From Symbiodinium natans (taxonomy: Eukaryota; Sar; Dinophyceae; Suessiales; Symbiodiniaceae): 64,000 bases of DNA. The position numbers and the translations under genes are program-made. Under the pieces are notes generated by a model. That model did no database searches and was not told the DNA's origin. It saw nothing but the letters and a program-made list of their open reading frames with translations. The stretch spans positions 737,501 to 801,500 of the forward strand of contig CAJNDS010002668.1 of NCBI GenBank assembly GCA_905221605.1, written 5' to 3'. This document shows positions 29,291-38,998 of this stretch, piece by piece (position 1 is the first letter of the stretch; each line of letters starts with the position of its first letter).

Positions 29291-30371
29291 GGGTTCCTCG
29301 CAGCCAGGTTCAGTGGAATTCTTGACAGCTTCAGTCCGTTGAGGGATGGGTGTCTATGTATGAGGCCGCGGGTTACCCTTGGCAGTCGGACAGGTTGCTT
29401 TCTTAGAAACCTCCAGGCGGGTTGTAGCAATTGCCACAACTTTTCTTCCGAGTTTCTGAGAGGGGCTTCTCGGTGATCAGATACGAATGCTCTTATGCGC
29501 GTACCCAGTTCGAGAACACCAAGCAAGGATCTCAAGCTTGACATGTCCCCTTACCTCCTCTTGCCCAGCCACAAGACACCGAAAGCAAGGTTTCGTGCTC
29601 TCGAAGCAGTGGCCACGCAGCTGGAAGTAGAATTTTAAGGACCCCATAATTCGGGTTATCAGCAATACCCCTTGGGCGATAAAAGCCCTAAAGTCGAAAC
29701 CCTAAATCCCAAACGGGCTGCCTTGGAGGGTTCAGGGTACTTATTACCCCAGTTAGAACTGAACCTGCAAGCATGTACGTAGGGAACTTTACATGGGCGC
29801 GGTGTACGACATGTCATGGCTCCCCTTTGGCGAGCGAGCTGTGGGCTGGCTGTGGCGACCGAGCTGCTGTCAGGCGCCTGGTTTAGGGTTTAGGGTTTAG
29901 GGTTTAGGGTTTAGGGTTTCTCGTAGGTTTGCGGGTGGAGACGTATGAGGTCTGCCACGCTTCAGAGCCAACTGACATGCAGAGTCTGGGTTCAAAAGGG
30001 TTCTCCACATGAGTGAGGCTTCCGGAGGATGTCAAACTCTAAACCCTAAGCCTTGCCTGCCTCGTGCGAGTGTGAGCGTCGAAACCCTACAACTGAAGAT
30101 TCAGCTTCGACCCCCATCTTGCTTGCCTGCATTTTCCTTCTACAGCAGTGGAGAGGTTCCTTCTCTGCCACACCCCAACAAGACAAAGGCCTCTGGAGCA
30201 CCTAGATCTCAACAAGAGGCAGTCTGCCAAGCTTGCGGGGCTTGTGGCTCTTTTCTGGTGTACATCCGCATATTAAAGTCAGTCCTTGGAGAACCCGCGG
30301 CACGAAAACTGCAACCTACATTGTATGCCTGGAGCCCGCTTTTGCAGGCAGATGCGTTTCAGAGGGTTTTA
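29291..30371. other. Unique spacer with one TTTAGGG tract
   Basis: Short frames at 29251-29544 (-) and 30009-30380 (+) have mixed composition but no recognised domain. A clean five-unit TTTAGGG tract lies at 29882-29920. Confidence 0.35.
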
Positions 30372-30478
30372 CTTACTTAGCCAATAGTTGAACTTTAAGC
30401 TTTTTCAATTTTCTTACTTATCAGAAATTATGCTGTCAAACCTTGTGTATTCCTAGGTTTTCTGGAGAAGTAAGCTTA
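30372..30478 (+). mobile_element. Family R element (R2)
   Basis: CTTAGCCAATAGTTGAACTT, then TTATCAGAAATTATG, then CTTGTGTATTCCTAGGTTTT, ending CTGGAGAAGTAAG; shared with 42786-42905. Confidence 0.55.
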
Positions 30479-30509
30479 ACGGCCAGCCTAGTTTAAGGCT
30501 CTGGGTTTT

Positions 30510-30602
30510 TGACCCTAAGCCCTAAGCCCTAAACCCCTAAACCCTAAACCCTAAACCCTAAACCCCAAACCCCAAACCCCAAACCCCAAACCCCAAACCC
30601 CA
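30510..30602 (-). repeat. CCCTAAA tract grading into CCCCAAA
   Basis: CCCTAAG/CCCTAAA units on the left, then seven CCCCAAA units on the right: local homogenisation of a variant. Confidence 0.9.
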
Positions 30603-31580
30603 TCCCTGCTTTGGGTGTTGACCCATGAGGAGTTCGCTTCGTGACATGGCTGCCTGGGTGGCAACCTGCCCGGCGGGCAGGCAAAAGGGCAGAATGTCAA
30701 CTCCTGTCTTGGTTCTCCGCTGATACGATCTAAAAAAGTAATTTTATGGTGTATATATATATATGTAATAGCAAAAAAATTGCTGTAATATAAATAGTAC
30801 AAGATTAGGAAAGAAATATGAGCGACTGAGCAAGCATTTTGGCAACGCACGCATCCAGCAGAGGCCAGTTCATCATGGGCAGGACTCCGGTGATTCGGAA
30901 AAGACACGTCATCATGAAGACCTGCGCGTAGTACAGAAGCCTAAGTAGTTAAACATATCACCCCCTGATAATCACAATGGATTTACAAAATATACAGTAC
31001 CCCCCCCCCCCCCCCCCCAGATACCCATTCTAACAAGGCCCCTATATTTACTTGCTTTGAACTTGACCCTAAACCCTAAACCCCTAACGCCCTACTTCCA
31101 AGCTGCCTGAGAATCAGCCCTTTTCGCCTTATTCTGGGATATCAGATACAAGGAGTCCCCGAGCTTGTAGATACACCGGAGCCCCAAATTAAGTTACAAG
31201 CATTCTGAATCAAGTGAGTTTGGGTCCTGAATGCGAGTTCAGTAGAGTTACAAGGGGTAGAAGAATTACACGCAGCTCGCAACTTCAGGTTGTAAGTACT
31301 GTACAGTGAGTGTAGTAGGGGACCCGTTTTTTTGGGCATAGAGTGCAGTATAGGGTGTAAGGTGGTTGAAGTAGTCACATCACGACTCTGGTCAGGCCAG
31401 GCAACGCGGCGTGTGGCCATTGACACCAACTTCGAAGGTGCTTCCGTCGAGGCGGGGAGGGTGGGGGTGGGGGGAACATTCCAGAAGTACCCTGAGCCCC
31501 TCAACCCTAAAACTATATACGGAGGGCTTCCCATAGTTATAAGAATAAGTAGACTTAAGCGCGCCCTAAATCTCGGTTCA
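30603..31580. other. Gene-less spacer
   Basis: Contains (TA)n at 30752-30766 and a C18 run at 31001-31018. Short frames on both strands without recognisable domains. Confidence 0.35.
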
Positions 31581-31749
31581 TGAGCACTGCGGATTTATCG
31601 TTATAGGTGCGGAGCTTGCGCAACTTGTTTGGGTTCCAAGACGCTCAGGTGGGTGCAAGAGCCGTGGGTTGAGTGGAGTTTGGCCATTATGGCAAACATT
31701 CCTGTAGTTCTATAAGCAGTCAGCGCATAACCGGTAACATGTAACCCTA

Positions 31750-31940
31750 GACCGAGAACCTCAGCCACATTAAACCCAAGCCTCGAACCCCAAACTAACC
31801 CCAGACCCCAAGCCCCAAACCCCAAGCCCCAAGCCCCAAGCCCCAAGCCCCAAACCCCAAACCCCAAGCCCCAAGCCCCAAGCCCCAAGCCCCAAACCCC
31901 AAACCCCCAACCCCCAACCCCAAACCCTAAGCCCTAAGGG
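31750..31940 (-). repeat. CCCCAAG/CCCCAAA variant array
   Basis: Roughly 22 heptamers of CCCCAAG and CCCCAAA with a few CCCTAAG at the edges; almost no canonical CCCTAAA. Confidence 0.9.
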
Positions 31941-32020
31941 ACTCGGAAGCCTGAGGAGTGGTTCGTCCAGCTCTACGGGTGCCGAAAAACCCCTGAACTG
32001 GGACCCTAAACCCTACAACT

Positions 32021-32166
32021 TGGGATGTGCCCCCTTTTTTAGGGTGTAGGGTTTAGGGTTTAGGGTTTAGGGTTTAGGGTTTAGGGTTTAGGGCTCTCCC
32101 TTATACTAACACAGTCCTTAATAGGGATTGCAGTACCGCCTATTATAGTTCTTAAGGAACATCCCA
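32021..32166. mobile_element. Family G element (G2) interrupted by a TTTAGGG tract
   Basis: TGGGATGTGCCCC (left end) and the right part CTTATACTAACACAGTCCTT...GGAACATCCCA are family G. Between them 32037-32093 is a TTTAGGG tract. CCCCTT before and TCCCTT after the tract look like an imperfect duplication. Confidence 0.75.
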
Positions 32167-32169
32167 ACA

Positions 32170-32924
32170 TAAACTCAACAGGTACGCCGGTGTATTCAGT
32201 CATACTGTAGGCCTTCAGGAACCGAAAAAGCATGCACCCGGGCCTCGCGAGAAATGCCCCAGTAGTTCCCTTCATTCCCTCTGTCAGGGGGTTGCCTTCT
32301 CATCCCCAGTACAAAAAAAGGGACACCCTGTTTAAGTCTTGGGTTACGGAGAAAAAGTCTGATTCGCTTCTTTTCTTACCAGTTCGTAATTGCGAATGTG
32401 GGCATCAGGAATTACAACGGTAACAGACAGAGTAAACAGGCTGTTGCCTTTTTGCTGCCTGGCAGGTGCTGGGCATTGCGGGCAGCCGGGTGCAGCTGCG
32501 TTTGCAACCTGATGGGGGCGGCCGGCATTCTGTCGCCAAGCCACGCAGAGGCAGCCATTTGTGAGTCCCGTGTCCCAGTGAATTCATTCTTGTGCAATTC
32601 GTTTGCCCAACCTGCAATCGTAAGTCTTCCTGTGTGACACTGTCGGCGCATGCGTACAGCGATCAAGGGCAAATGCACAGTTCTTGGGTTTTCCTTCCAA
32701 GTAGCTCTGTGCTTCCGATAACAATCCTAAAACCTTCATACGGCCCTGAGTCCTAGACCCCTAGAACCCCGAAACTCCAAACAGCCTGCAGATCCTGGAA
32801 CATCCTGACACCTGATCGCAGAGAAAGACCGGTCTTTGCTCACGCTATCCCGTAGACCAGGCGCCCGGTCTTCGGGAGGACGGCATCCCGGGCAGTGCGC
32901 TACCCCAGTATACTTTAGCATAAG
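32170..32924. other. Unique spacer
   Basis: Overlapping short frames on both strands at 32344-32678, none with a recognised domain. No telomere-like tract. Could include decayed exons. Confidence 0.3.
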
Positions 32925-33017
32925 GGTTTAGGGTTTGGGTTTAGGGTTTAGGGTTTAGGGTTTAGGGTTTAGGGTTTAGGGTTTAGGGTTTAGGGTTTAG
33001 GGTTTAGGGTTTAGGGT
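32925..33017 (+). repeat. TTTAGGG tract
   Basis: About 13 units, nearly perfect. Confidence 0.95.
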
Positions 33018-33229
33018 CATGTTGGGGGCCTTCCAGGCCTTCCAATTTTCAAGGCCTTGACGGCTTCATGGGCTTTGGGCGAGGTGTTCCTTGGGCATTG
33101 GAGGGTTGGGAGTTGCTCTCCGTTACAGGCCTAATGGGCATCGCGTGCACGTAGCTGCTGAGGGGTGTAGGGTTTAGTGCCTTTCTTGCTTGCTTGTTCT
33201 TGAATATTTCTTATAATACCCCAATCATA

Positions 33230-33315
33230 TGTCTACTTATAACCTGGTTTGAGGACATTTAGGAGCTCATAAGTGCAGTTATAATTGGGGCGATAAGTAC
33301 TCTGGACCTCCAAGT
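33230..33315. mobile_element. Family M element (M2), right part
   Basis: CTTATAACCTGG, AAGTGCAGTTATAATTGGGG and GGACCTCCAAGTGG align with the right half of M1 (46963-47122). Confidence 0.5.
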
Positions 33316-33514
33316 GGTTTAGGGTCTAGGGTTTAGGGTGTCTGGGGCTGCAAGACCCGTCGCGAATTAGAGCGCTTTCTGGGTCACATGGCAGCTTTAT
33401 TGGCTTGCGATCAAACGTCGCTGGTCGCACAGGTGGTTCTACTTCCGCTCCACCGACATGGCAAAGGGTGAGGTTCTCAACTGAGCAAAAAGTATCGCGA
33501 GAGTACAAAAGCCC
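33316..33514. other. Short spacer
   Basis: Unique DNA with short opposing frames; not supported as a gene. Confidence 0.3.
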
Positions 33515-33595
33515 TAAGGGTCCATGTACCTATAAGGGGTTCGCAGATAGTAGCTTGAGGGCCCAAGTATCTCCGGTATGGGTACATGCACCCTG
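33515..33595. mobile_element. Family F element (F4)
   Basis: TAAGGGTCCATGTACCTATA to ATGGGTACATGCACCCTGAG, inverted ends, 81 bp. Confidence 0.7.
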
Positions 33596-34213
33596 AGAGA
33601 AAGATGAACGGCACAAATTCGGAGTCAAGGGCTGAGAGGTTATGGCGGCAGGACAAAACATCATTCTGGAAGGCATGGGGGATTTGCAGGTAGCAAACAG
33701 CACCAAATCCTAAGCTCTGAAGAAGCTGCTTCGTTTACAGGTTGAAGAGTGCAGAGTGTTTCATCCTTAATTATAGCCCAAGCGTTCCTACCTAGAGAAA
33801 TCCCGAGTCACCACCTACACAAACCGAATCTTCTGGCAGCAGCAACAGAAGCGTGCAGAGGACCCCCAAGGATACAGATAAAAAAAAAAAAACACACACA
33901 CACACACAAAACAAAACACTGCGCCTCGGCTATCGAAAACGCATGTGCTAAAGCACTAGTCCAAGGGGAGACATACCACTTCCATCTCGATGTCTCCGAT
34001 GCTGCCCGGCGGCAGGTTTTGATGTCTACCCGACCCTAAACCCTAAACCCTAAACCCTAAACCGTAGGCCCAAGAGTAACGTAGGAATAAGCAGGGCATC
34101 GCTGTACCACAGTCAGCCTAGGACCCAGCCGCCCAGCCCTCATTCCCATCTGTTTTGGGTTGGGGTTTCCTATAAGCCCATCGAGAGCCAATCAAGGGCG
34201 CCCTGCTTATTCC
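33596..34213. other. Gene-less spacer
   Basis: Contains an A-run plus (AC)n at 33880-33908 and a four-unit CCCTAAA tract at 34034-34062. Confidence 0.4.
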
Positions 34214-34296
34214 GGACTTATAACTTAAGTTAGGATCCTTACAAGCCAACCTAGGATTCTTTATAACTCTACTTATAACTAGGGGGGGCCCCTCCC
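34214..34296. mobile_element. Family A fragment (A8)
   Basis: ACTTATAACTTAAGTTAGGA to CTTATAACTAGGGGGGGCCC, then CTCC: right two-thirds of family A; the left end is missing. Confidence 0.65.
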
Positions 34297-34378
34297 AGTG
34301 GCAGCCCACATCGGCTAGATCGTGTGTCCTTCCGGACGAAATTTCTGACCACATCTGACTGGTTGTGGGCTTGGCGTA

Positions 34379-34460
34379 CCCTAAGGGCCCATGTACCCAT
34401 ATCGTATATACCTGGGCCCTAAAGGCTACCATATAGGAAACCCCTTTAAGGCCCTCCGAA
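34379..34460. mobile_element. Family F element (F5), partial
   Basis: CCCTAAGGGCCCATGTACCC, ATATCGTATATACCTGGGCC and GAAACCCCTTTAAGGCCC are family F landmarks. The right terminus is decayed. Confidence 0.55.
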
Positions 34461-34469
34461 GACATGTAA

Positions 34470-35260
34470 GCCCTAAACCCTAGACCCTAGACCCAAAACC
34501 CTCAACCCTCAACCCTAAACCCTAGGCCATGCAAGCACAGGCCAGGATGTGGCGCAGCTTTGAGGACTACAAGGTCTGTGCATCGTACACAGGCGAGACG
34601 CGTTTTTCTGGAACTTCAGGAGGTGTTAGGAGGGGCCGGAGGATGCCACAAGGTTATTCAGCATCATCGTGACATTTTGTGTTGGCCGTGTTTGGTGAGG
34701 TGCAGGGTTAAGGGTTTAGGGTGTAGGGTTTGGGGCCTAACTCCTTTCGACCTGTCAGCACCAAAGAGTTTGAACTGCATCATGGCCTGCGAGGGGATGA
34801 CTGGCATCGATGCCCGCGCGCCTTGCTCGCAAGAGTTGGGGACGCTTCATATGGGTTGTTTCCTAGCTTTATTGTTAGGGTTTAGAGTTTAGGGTTTAGG
34901 GTCCCTTCTTGGGTACCCATGATCAGCCGGCACCCTTAACAAGGAATCCCAAAAAAGTGACCATGGTTTAGATAACTACCCTGAGGAGCCAGGCAGGAAT
35001 GTACCAAGCTGGAAGACTCAGTGGGTGTGATCGTTAGGGGTTTAGGGCTGGGTGCTGAAATTGGGCCACAGTCAGGTGTGAAGAGACGCAAACACTGAAG
35101 AATTTCTGGACGTAATGCATGATAGTTGTGCAGGCACGACTCCTATGGGTCCTGCATTGCGAAGAAAAGAAAAGTGTCAGCTTCATGTTTCTCAGCAGTT
35201 GTGACTCTGAACTTGGCACCCGCCCAGCAACTTGGCCTACAGCATGAACATGTCCGGCGC
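34470..35260. other. Gene-less spacer
   Basis: Degenerate CCCTAAA at 34470-34530, TTTAGGG words at 34705-34730 and 34875-34905. Short frames without domains. Confidence 0.4.
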
Positions 35261-35366
35261 CTTAGTACTAGAGCGGGTAACCTTTAGCCTACTGAGCGGG
35301 TATTATATTCCCTATGAAATCCCAAAGGTTAACCTTTGTTTTTTTCTAGGATACTGGACAACTAAG
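35261..35366 (+). mobile_element. Family B introner-type element (B2), intergenic
   Basis: CTTAGTACTAGAGCGGGTAA to ATACTGGACAACTAAG, with ATTCCCTATGAAATCCCAAA and GGTTAACCTTTG. Full length (106 bp); no clear target duplication. Confidence 0.75.
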
Positions 35367-36190
35367 GTACTTACTTGCCCTAAACCCTAAACCCTAAAAA
35401 TAGGTATTCCTGGGACTGAAGGCAGTGTGCAGACCCCAAATCGTCGCGAAGCAAGGCCCCGAAACCACACCCTGGGTGCCGAACGTTTAGGGTTTAGGGT
35501 TTAGGGTTTAGGGTATAGGGTATAGGGTATAGGGTTTAAGGTTGAGTGGCCTGCAGGAACTACGTATGATGCCGCTGCCCGCGTGCTGAGTTGGAACCTG
35601 ACAGCCTGCGCAGACAGTGGCCAGGCGGGCAGTGAGAGATCATAAGGAGCCTTACTTGGAGGTTCATGGGTAGTTATAGGTAGGGTGGTGTGGCCCCCAA
35701 ATGGGTGTCTAAACAGGTTTAATTCTCCCTAAACACGAAGCACAGAATATGTTGTTGAGGGTTTCTTAGAGCTTCAAGAGAAGATGTGCCTGCTTCCTCT
35801 CTCGACAGCGTCGTCGCAGTCAGCAGTTAGCTGTGGTGCTTGGCGGGGGGCGCCTGCGTTCTGACTGCCACTGCCACTGCGCTCTGCGCGCCCAGATGCA
35901 AAGAGGATTGTCTAAGTTTCAACCCTAAACCCTAAACCCTAAACCCCAAAGCGTAGCACCCCAATCCCTGCATGTCCCTAAACCCTGTAAGCCCTGAAGT
36001 CGTATATCGCTAGGCATCCGAAGCCCTACTACTTAAGCCCTCAACTCTAATTAAGCCTAAACCCCAGACCCGATTGAGGTTGCTTTTTTGCCTACTTTGA
36101 GCCATACACCCTCAGCCGCCTGGAGTCACTTCTGAGGGAAGCAGCGGCCGCCGGGGCAGAGAGGAGGACAGGGTTTGAGATCCTAAACCC
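35367..36190. other. Gene-less spacer
   Basis: TTTAGGG/TATAGGG tract at 35487-35535 and CCCTAAA at 35922-35947. TACTTGGAGGTTCATGGGTA at 35654-35673 is the left end of family M. Confidence 0.45.
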
Positions 36191-36265
36191 GAAGCCCTAA
36201 ACCCTAAACCCTAAACCCTCAACCCTTAACCCAAACCCTAAACCTTAAACCCTAGATCCTAAACC
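36190..36265 (-). repeat. CCCTAAA tract, degenerate
   Basis: About ten units with CCTTAAA and CCCTCAA variants. Confidence 0.85.
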
Positions 36266-36882
36266 CTAAGACCCCCTAGACACATGGTTTAGGGTCTGGG
36301 TGTTTAGGGACAAGGGCGTCTATTGTTTAGGTTTCGGCGTGGTCTAGGGTGTAGGGCTTTTTGGAGGGGCCATGTATCAGTCGGACGGATATTCAGGTGA
36401 GAGTCGTGAGGCAACCTCAAGCCACTGGGCTTAGAGCATGGCGCCAACTTTCGCCCCAGGCTCTTAGGATGTAGGGCTTAGGGTTTTAAACCCTAAACCC
36501 TAAACCCTAAACCCCTTGTATGGCCCTCGAACATGCCATTTCCCTACTGCTCGACTTCGGCTTGACAACCCCCTCAGGCCCTATAAACCCTGCAAAAAGG
36601 GTTTAGGGTTTAGGGTTTAGGGTTAGGCAAGCTACCACAGGAGCCCTGAAGCAAAAAGGGTTTAGGGCTTAGGGTTTCCTATAAACCCTCTATACCCTGC
36701 AAATATCCTTAAACCCTGTAAAAACTTTCCAAAACCCTCTAACAGACCGTCATATGAAAACCCTGTACTCTATACGCTGTAGAAATCCTAAAAGCCCTGT
36801 AAAATCTCGCACCCCCTACAAACAGCCCGAAACAAAGTATTACAAAAACCCTCTACACCTTGAACACTTGCGCTTGGCCCCC
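36266..36882. other. Spacer with short tracts and 9-mer variants
   Basis: TTTAGGG at 36597-36625; CCCTGTAAA/CCCTCTA-type words at 36680-36860. No gene. Confidence 0.5.
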
Positions 36883-36978
36883 TGGTTCTTAGTAGGGAAT
36901 GAGGGAATGACGCCCGATTTAATCCCTCAAAGGGCGTATCTATAGGGCCCTCATTCCCTCATACCCTACTAAGAACCA
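36883..36978. mobile_element. Fold-back element H1
   Basis: TGGTTCTTAGTAGGGAATGA, then GGGAATGA, is inverted at the right end (TCATTCCCTCATACCC, then TACTAAGAACCA): 27 of 28 positions pair. The 40-bp centre is itself partly palindromic. A CCCTAAA tract starts immediately after it. Confidence 0.8.
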
Positions 36979-37100
36979 CCTAAACCCTAAACCCTAAACC
37001 CTAAACCCTAAACCCTAAACCCTAAACCCTAAACCCTAAACCCTAAACCCTAAACCCTAAACCCTAAACCCTAAACCCTAAACCCTAAACCCTAAACCCT
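36979..37100 (-). repeat. CCCTAAA tract, longest clean array
   Basis: About 17 perfect units. Confidence 0.95.
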
Positions 37101-37218
37101 ACCCCCGAAACCCCAGCCAGTTGGGAAGGACAGTCGGTCACAGCACAGACGGCCGCAGCATGGACTCTGGGATGTGTTGGCTTAGCGCTGTGAAGGGGCC
37201 CTTGGGCAGGTTTTGGTG

Positions 37219-37375
37219 GGGTTTAGGGTTTAGGGTTTAGGGTTTAGGGTTTAGGGCTTAGGGCTTAGGGCTTAGGGCTTAGGGCTTAGGGTTTAGGGTT
37301 TAGGGTTAGGGTGTAGGGTGTTTAGGGTTTTGGCTTTCGCTTTGGGGCCTTGCAGTTTTGGGGTTTAGGGTTTAG
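37219..37375 (+). repeat. TTTAGGG/CTTAGGG tract
   Basis: TTTAGGG units flank five CTTAGGG units (37252-37290); degenerate to the right. Confidence 0.9.
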
Positions 37376-37495
37376 GGCTGAAGGTGTAGGGTTCTCTGAG
37401 ACTAGTCCTAGATACCCGTTAGCACACAAAGTCCACCCGACTCGCCCTCCCTTTAGCGAAACCACAGAACACATGGGTGCAAGGCAGAACAAGTT

Positions 37496-37832
37496 GAAAC
37501 CCTAAACCCTTCACTCAACCCTACACCCTAGTCCCTAAACACCCTAAACACCCTAAACACCCTAAACACCCTAAACCCTAAACGTAGACCTTGCCGAAGC
37601 TCTGCAGCCCTCAACCTACACCTGGGTACCCCAAAATCAGCCCATAATCCCCATCAACCTTCAAAGTACATCTAGGTCAAAGCCCCAAAAAACTTCAACT
37701 TTTGAACCCTTCAACCCCAACTCTTGAGGTCCCCCCAAACCCTAAACCCTAGCCCTAAACCCTAAACCCTAAACCCTAAACCCTAAACCCTAAACTCTAA
37801 ACCCTAAACCCTAAACCCTAAACCCTAAACCC
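37496..37832 (-). repeat. CCCTAAA tracts and spacer
   Basis: CCCTAAACA repeats at 37535-37575; clean CCCTAAA at 37738-37832 (13 units, one CTCTAAA). Confidence 0.9.
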
Positions 37833-37860
37833 TCGAACGAATGGTATTACCGGTATTGGT

Positions 37861-37906
37861 CCCTGCAACGTGGCCTGAGTGTCAGCTAGGCGGGTGGCAA
37901 AAAAAA
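37861..37906 (+). mobile_element. A-tailed 3'-end repeat, copy 3
   Basis: CCCTGCAACGTGGCCTGAG, then TGTCAGCTAGGCGGGTGGC, ending in A8 (37899-37906), then CCCTAAACCC. Only two or three differences from copy 1 over 38 bases. Confidence 0.75.
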
Positions 37907-38061
37907 CCCTAAACCCTAAACCCTAAACCCCCACGTCTTCAGCATCCCCAAAGTCTTTGAGGACATGCTCTGGATCCCGGCTGGCCTGGTCCAACAGCCT
38001 CCCGGTGCGACTCCGCCCGTGGGGTTTAGGGCCTCCGGGTTTGTAGGGTTTAGGGTTTAGG

Positions 38062-38190
38062 GTAACCAAGGGTGTAGGGTTTAGGGTTTAGGGTAACCAA
38101 GGGTGTAGGGTTTAGGGTTTAGGGTAACCAAGGGTGTAGGGTTTAGGGTTTAGGGTTTTGGTTTAGGGTTTGGGTTTTGGGTTTAGGGGG
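38062..38190 (+). repeat. Higher-order telomere-like repeat
   Basis: A composite unit, GTAACCAAGGGTGTAGGG plus two TTTAGGG, occurs three times (period about 33 bp), followed by TTTAGGG/TTTGGG variants. Confidence 0.85.
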
Positions 38191-38220
38191 TTAGGGGGTT
38201 TGGGGTTGAGGCTTGAGGGA

Positions 38221-38451
38221 CCCCAACCCCAAAGTGTAAAGCAGCTAATAGACTGATCTTCTCCTCTGTGTTTGAAACAACCGTTGCTCAGGACCGCCGG
38301 CCAAGCCTGCAGCAAGTGTTTTTGCAAGCAGCACAAAGGAAAACTCTGCCACTCGTCGACATCACCTTGGAAACTTACAGTTCAACTTGTGCTATTCGCC
38401 CACTTACACCCACTGCATCTGTATGTGCAGAACGTTCAAATCTTCTGAAAT
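38221..38451 (+). other. Coding-like spacer
   Basis: A + strand frame from 38268 (TTVAQDRRPSLQQVFLQAAQ...) is protein-like up to about 38450, where it meets element K1. No domain recognised; possibly a decayed exon. Confidence 0.25.
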
Positions 38452-38587
38452 GGGGGGTTCCGAAATTGGGAGGGGGGGGGGGGTGCCTTCTTGGGCTCCT
38501 TATCATAAGGGTCCTACTATTTTGGGGTCTATATTAGGGGTCCCTTATTTTCTATATTAGGGGTCCCTTGTTTTTGTAAACCTCCAA
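38452..38587 (+). mobile_element. Family K element (K1)
   Basis: GGGGGGTTCCGAAATTGGGA, CTCCTTATCATAAGGGTCCT, TTTTGGGGTCTATATTAGGG and TTTTTGTAAACCTCC align in order with K2 (60177-60283). Inverted GGGGGTT/AACCYCC ends. The GTCTATATTAGGGGTCCCTT module is duplicated here. Confidence 0.75.
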
Positions 38588-38686
38588 ATGAATAGCTCGT
38601 GACCCGAAGACGACAAAAGCCGCCGCTGCCAGACTGGGGAACTGGGGATGCACCTACAGGGGGTGTAGTGGGCTTAGACTGTAGGC

Positions 38687-38787
38687 TTGGGGTGTTCCCC
38701 CTCATATTGACAGTCCTTAACAGGGACTATAGTACCCCCTATTATATTCCCTGTTCAGGACTGTTAGTATAAGGGGTAACATCCCAA
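38687..38787. mobile_element. Family G element (G3) with 8-bp duplication
   Basis: TTGGGGTGTTCCCCCTCATA to TATAAGGGGTAACATCCCAA, inverted ends, 101 bp, flanked by a perfect CTGTAGGC repeat (38679-38686, 38788-38795). An 8-bp duplication suggests hAT-like transposition. Confidence 0.85.
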
Positions 38788-38849
38788 CTGTAGGCTTTGG
38801 TTTAGTTTTTTTTTTGAGAGGGGGGCGCTGGTTTCTGCATTCGCGTTTT

Positions 38850-38870
38850 GAAAATTTCTCGGTTTCGCAG
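38850..38870 (+). promoter_or_regulatory. Candidate trans-splice acceptor
   Basis: AAATTTCTCGGTTTCGCAG is a pyrimidine-rich tract ending in AG, 128 bp before the ATG of the phosphodiesterase-like gene. In dinoflagellates the spliced leader would be added at such a site. Inferred from position and sequence only. Confidence 0.35.
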
Positions 38871-38998
38871 GGCTGCCAGTGGGCTGCCTTTTTTGTGGCG
38901 GAGAACTGCGCCGTTCATCTGGCTTCAGTTTCGGTAGTGACGGAGTAGTGACGGCAGTAGCAGTGCTGCACTACACTCGTCTCAGAGCGGTGGCCAAA

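Noticed and set aside
36266-36860. Exon-like words between telomere-type repeats
   Set aside because: The words are variants of CCCTGTAAA/CCCTATAAA and give only short frames.
38062-38190. CRISPR-like array
   Set aside because: The regularly spaced repeats are telomere-type heptamers with a short insert, in nuclear eukaryotic DNA; there are no unique spacers of constant length.
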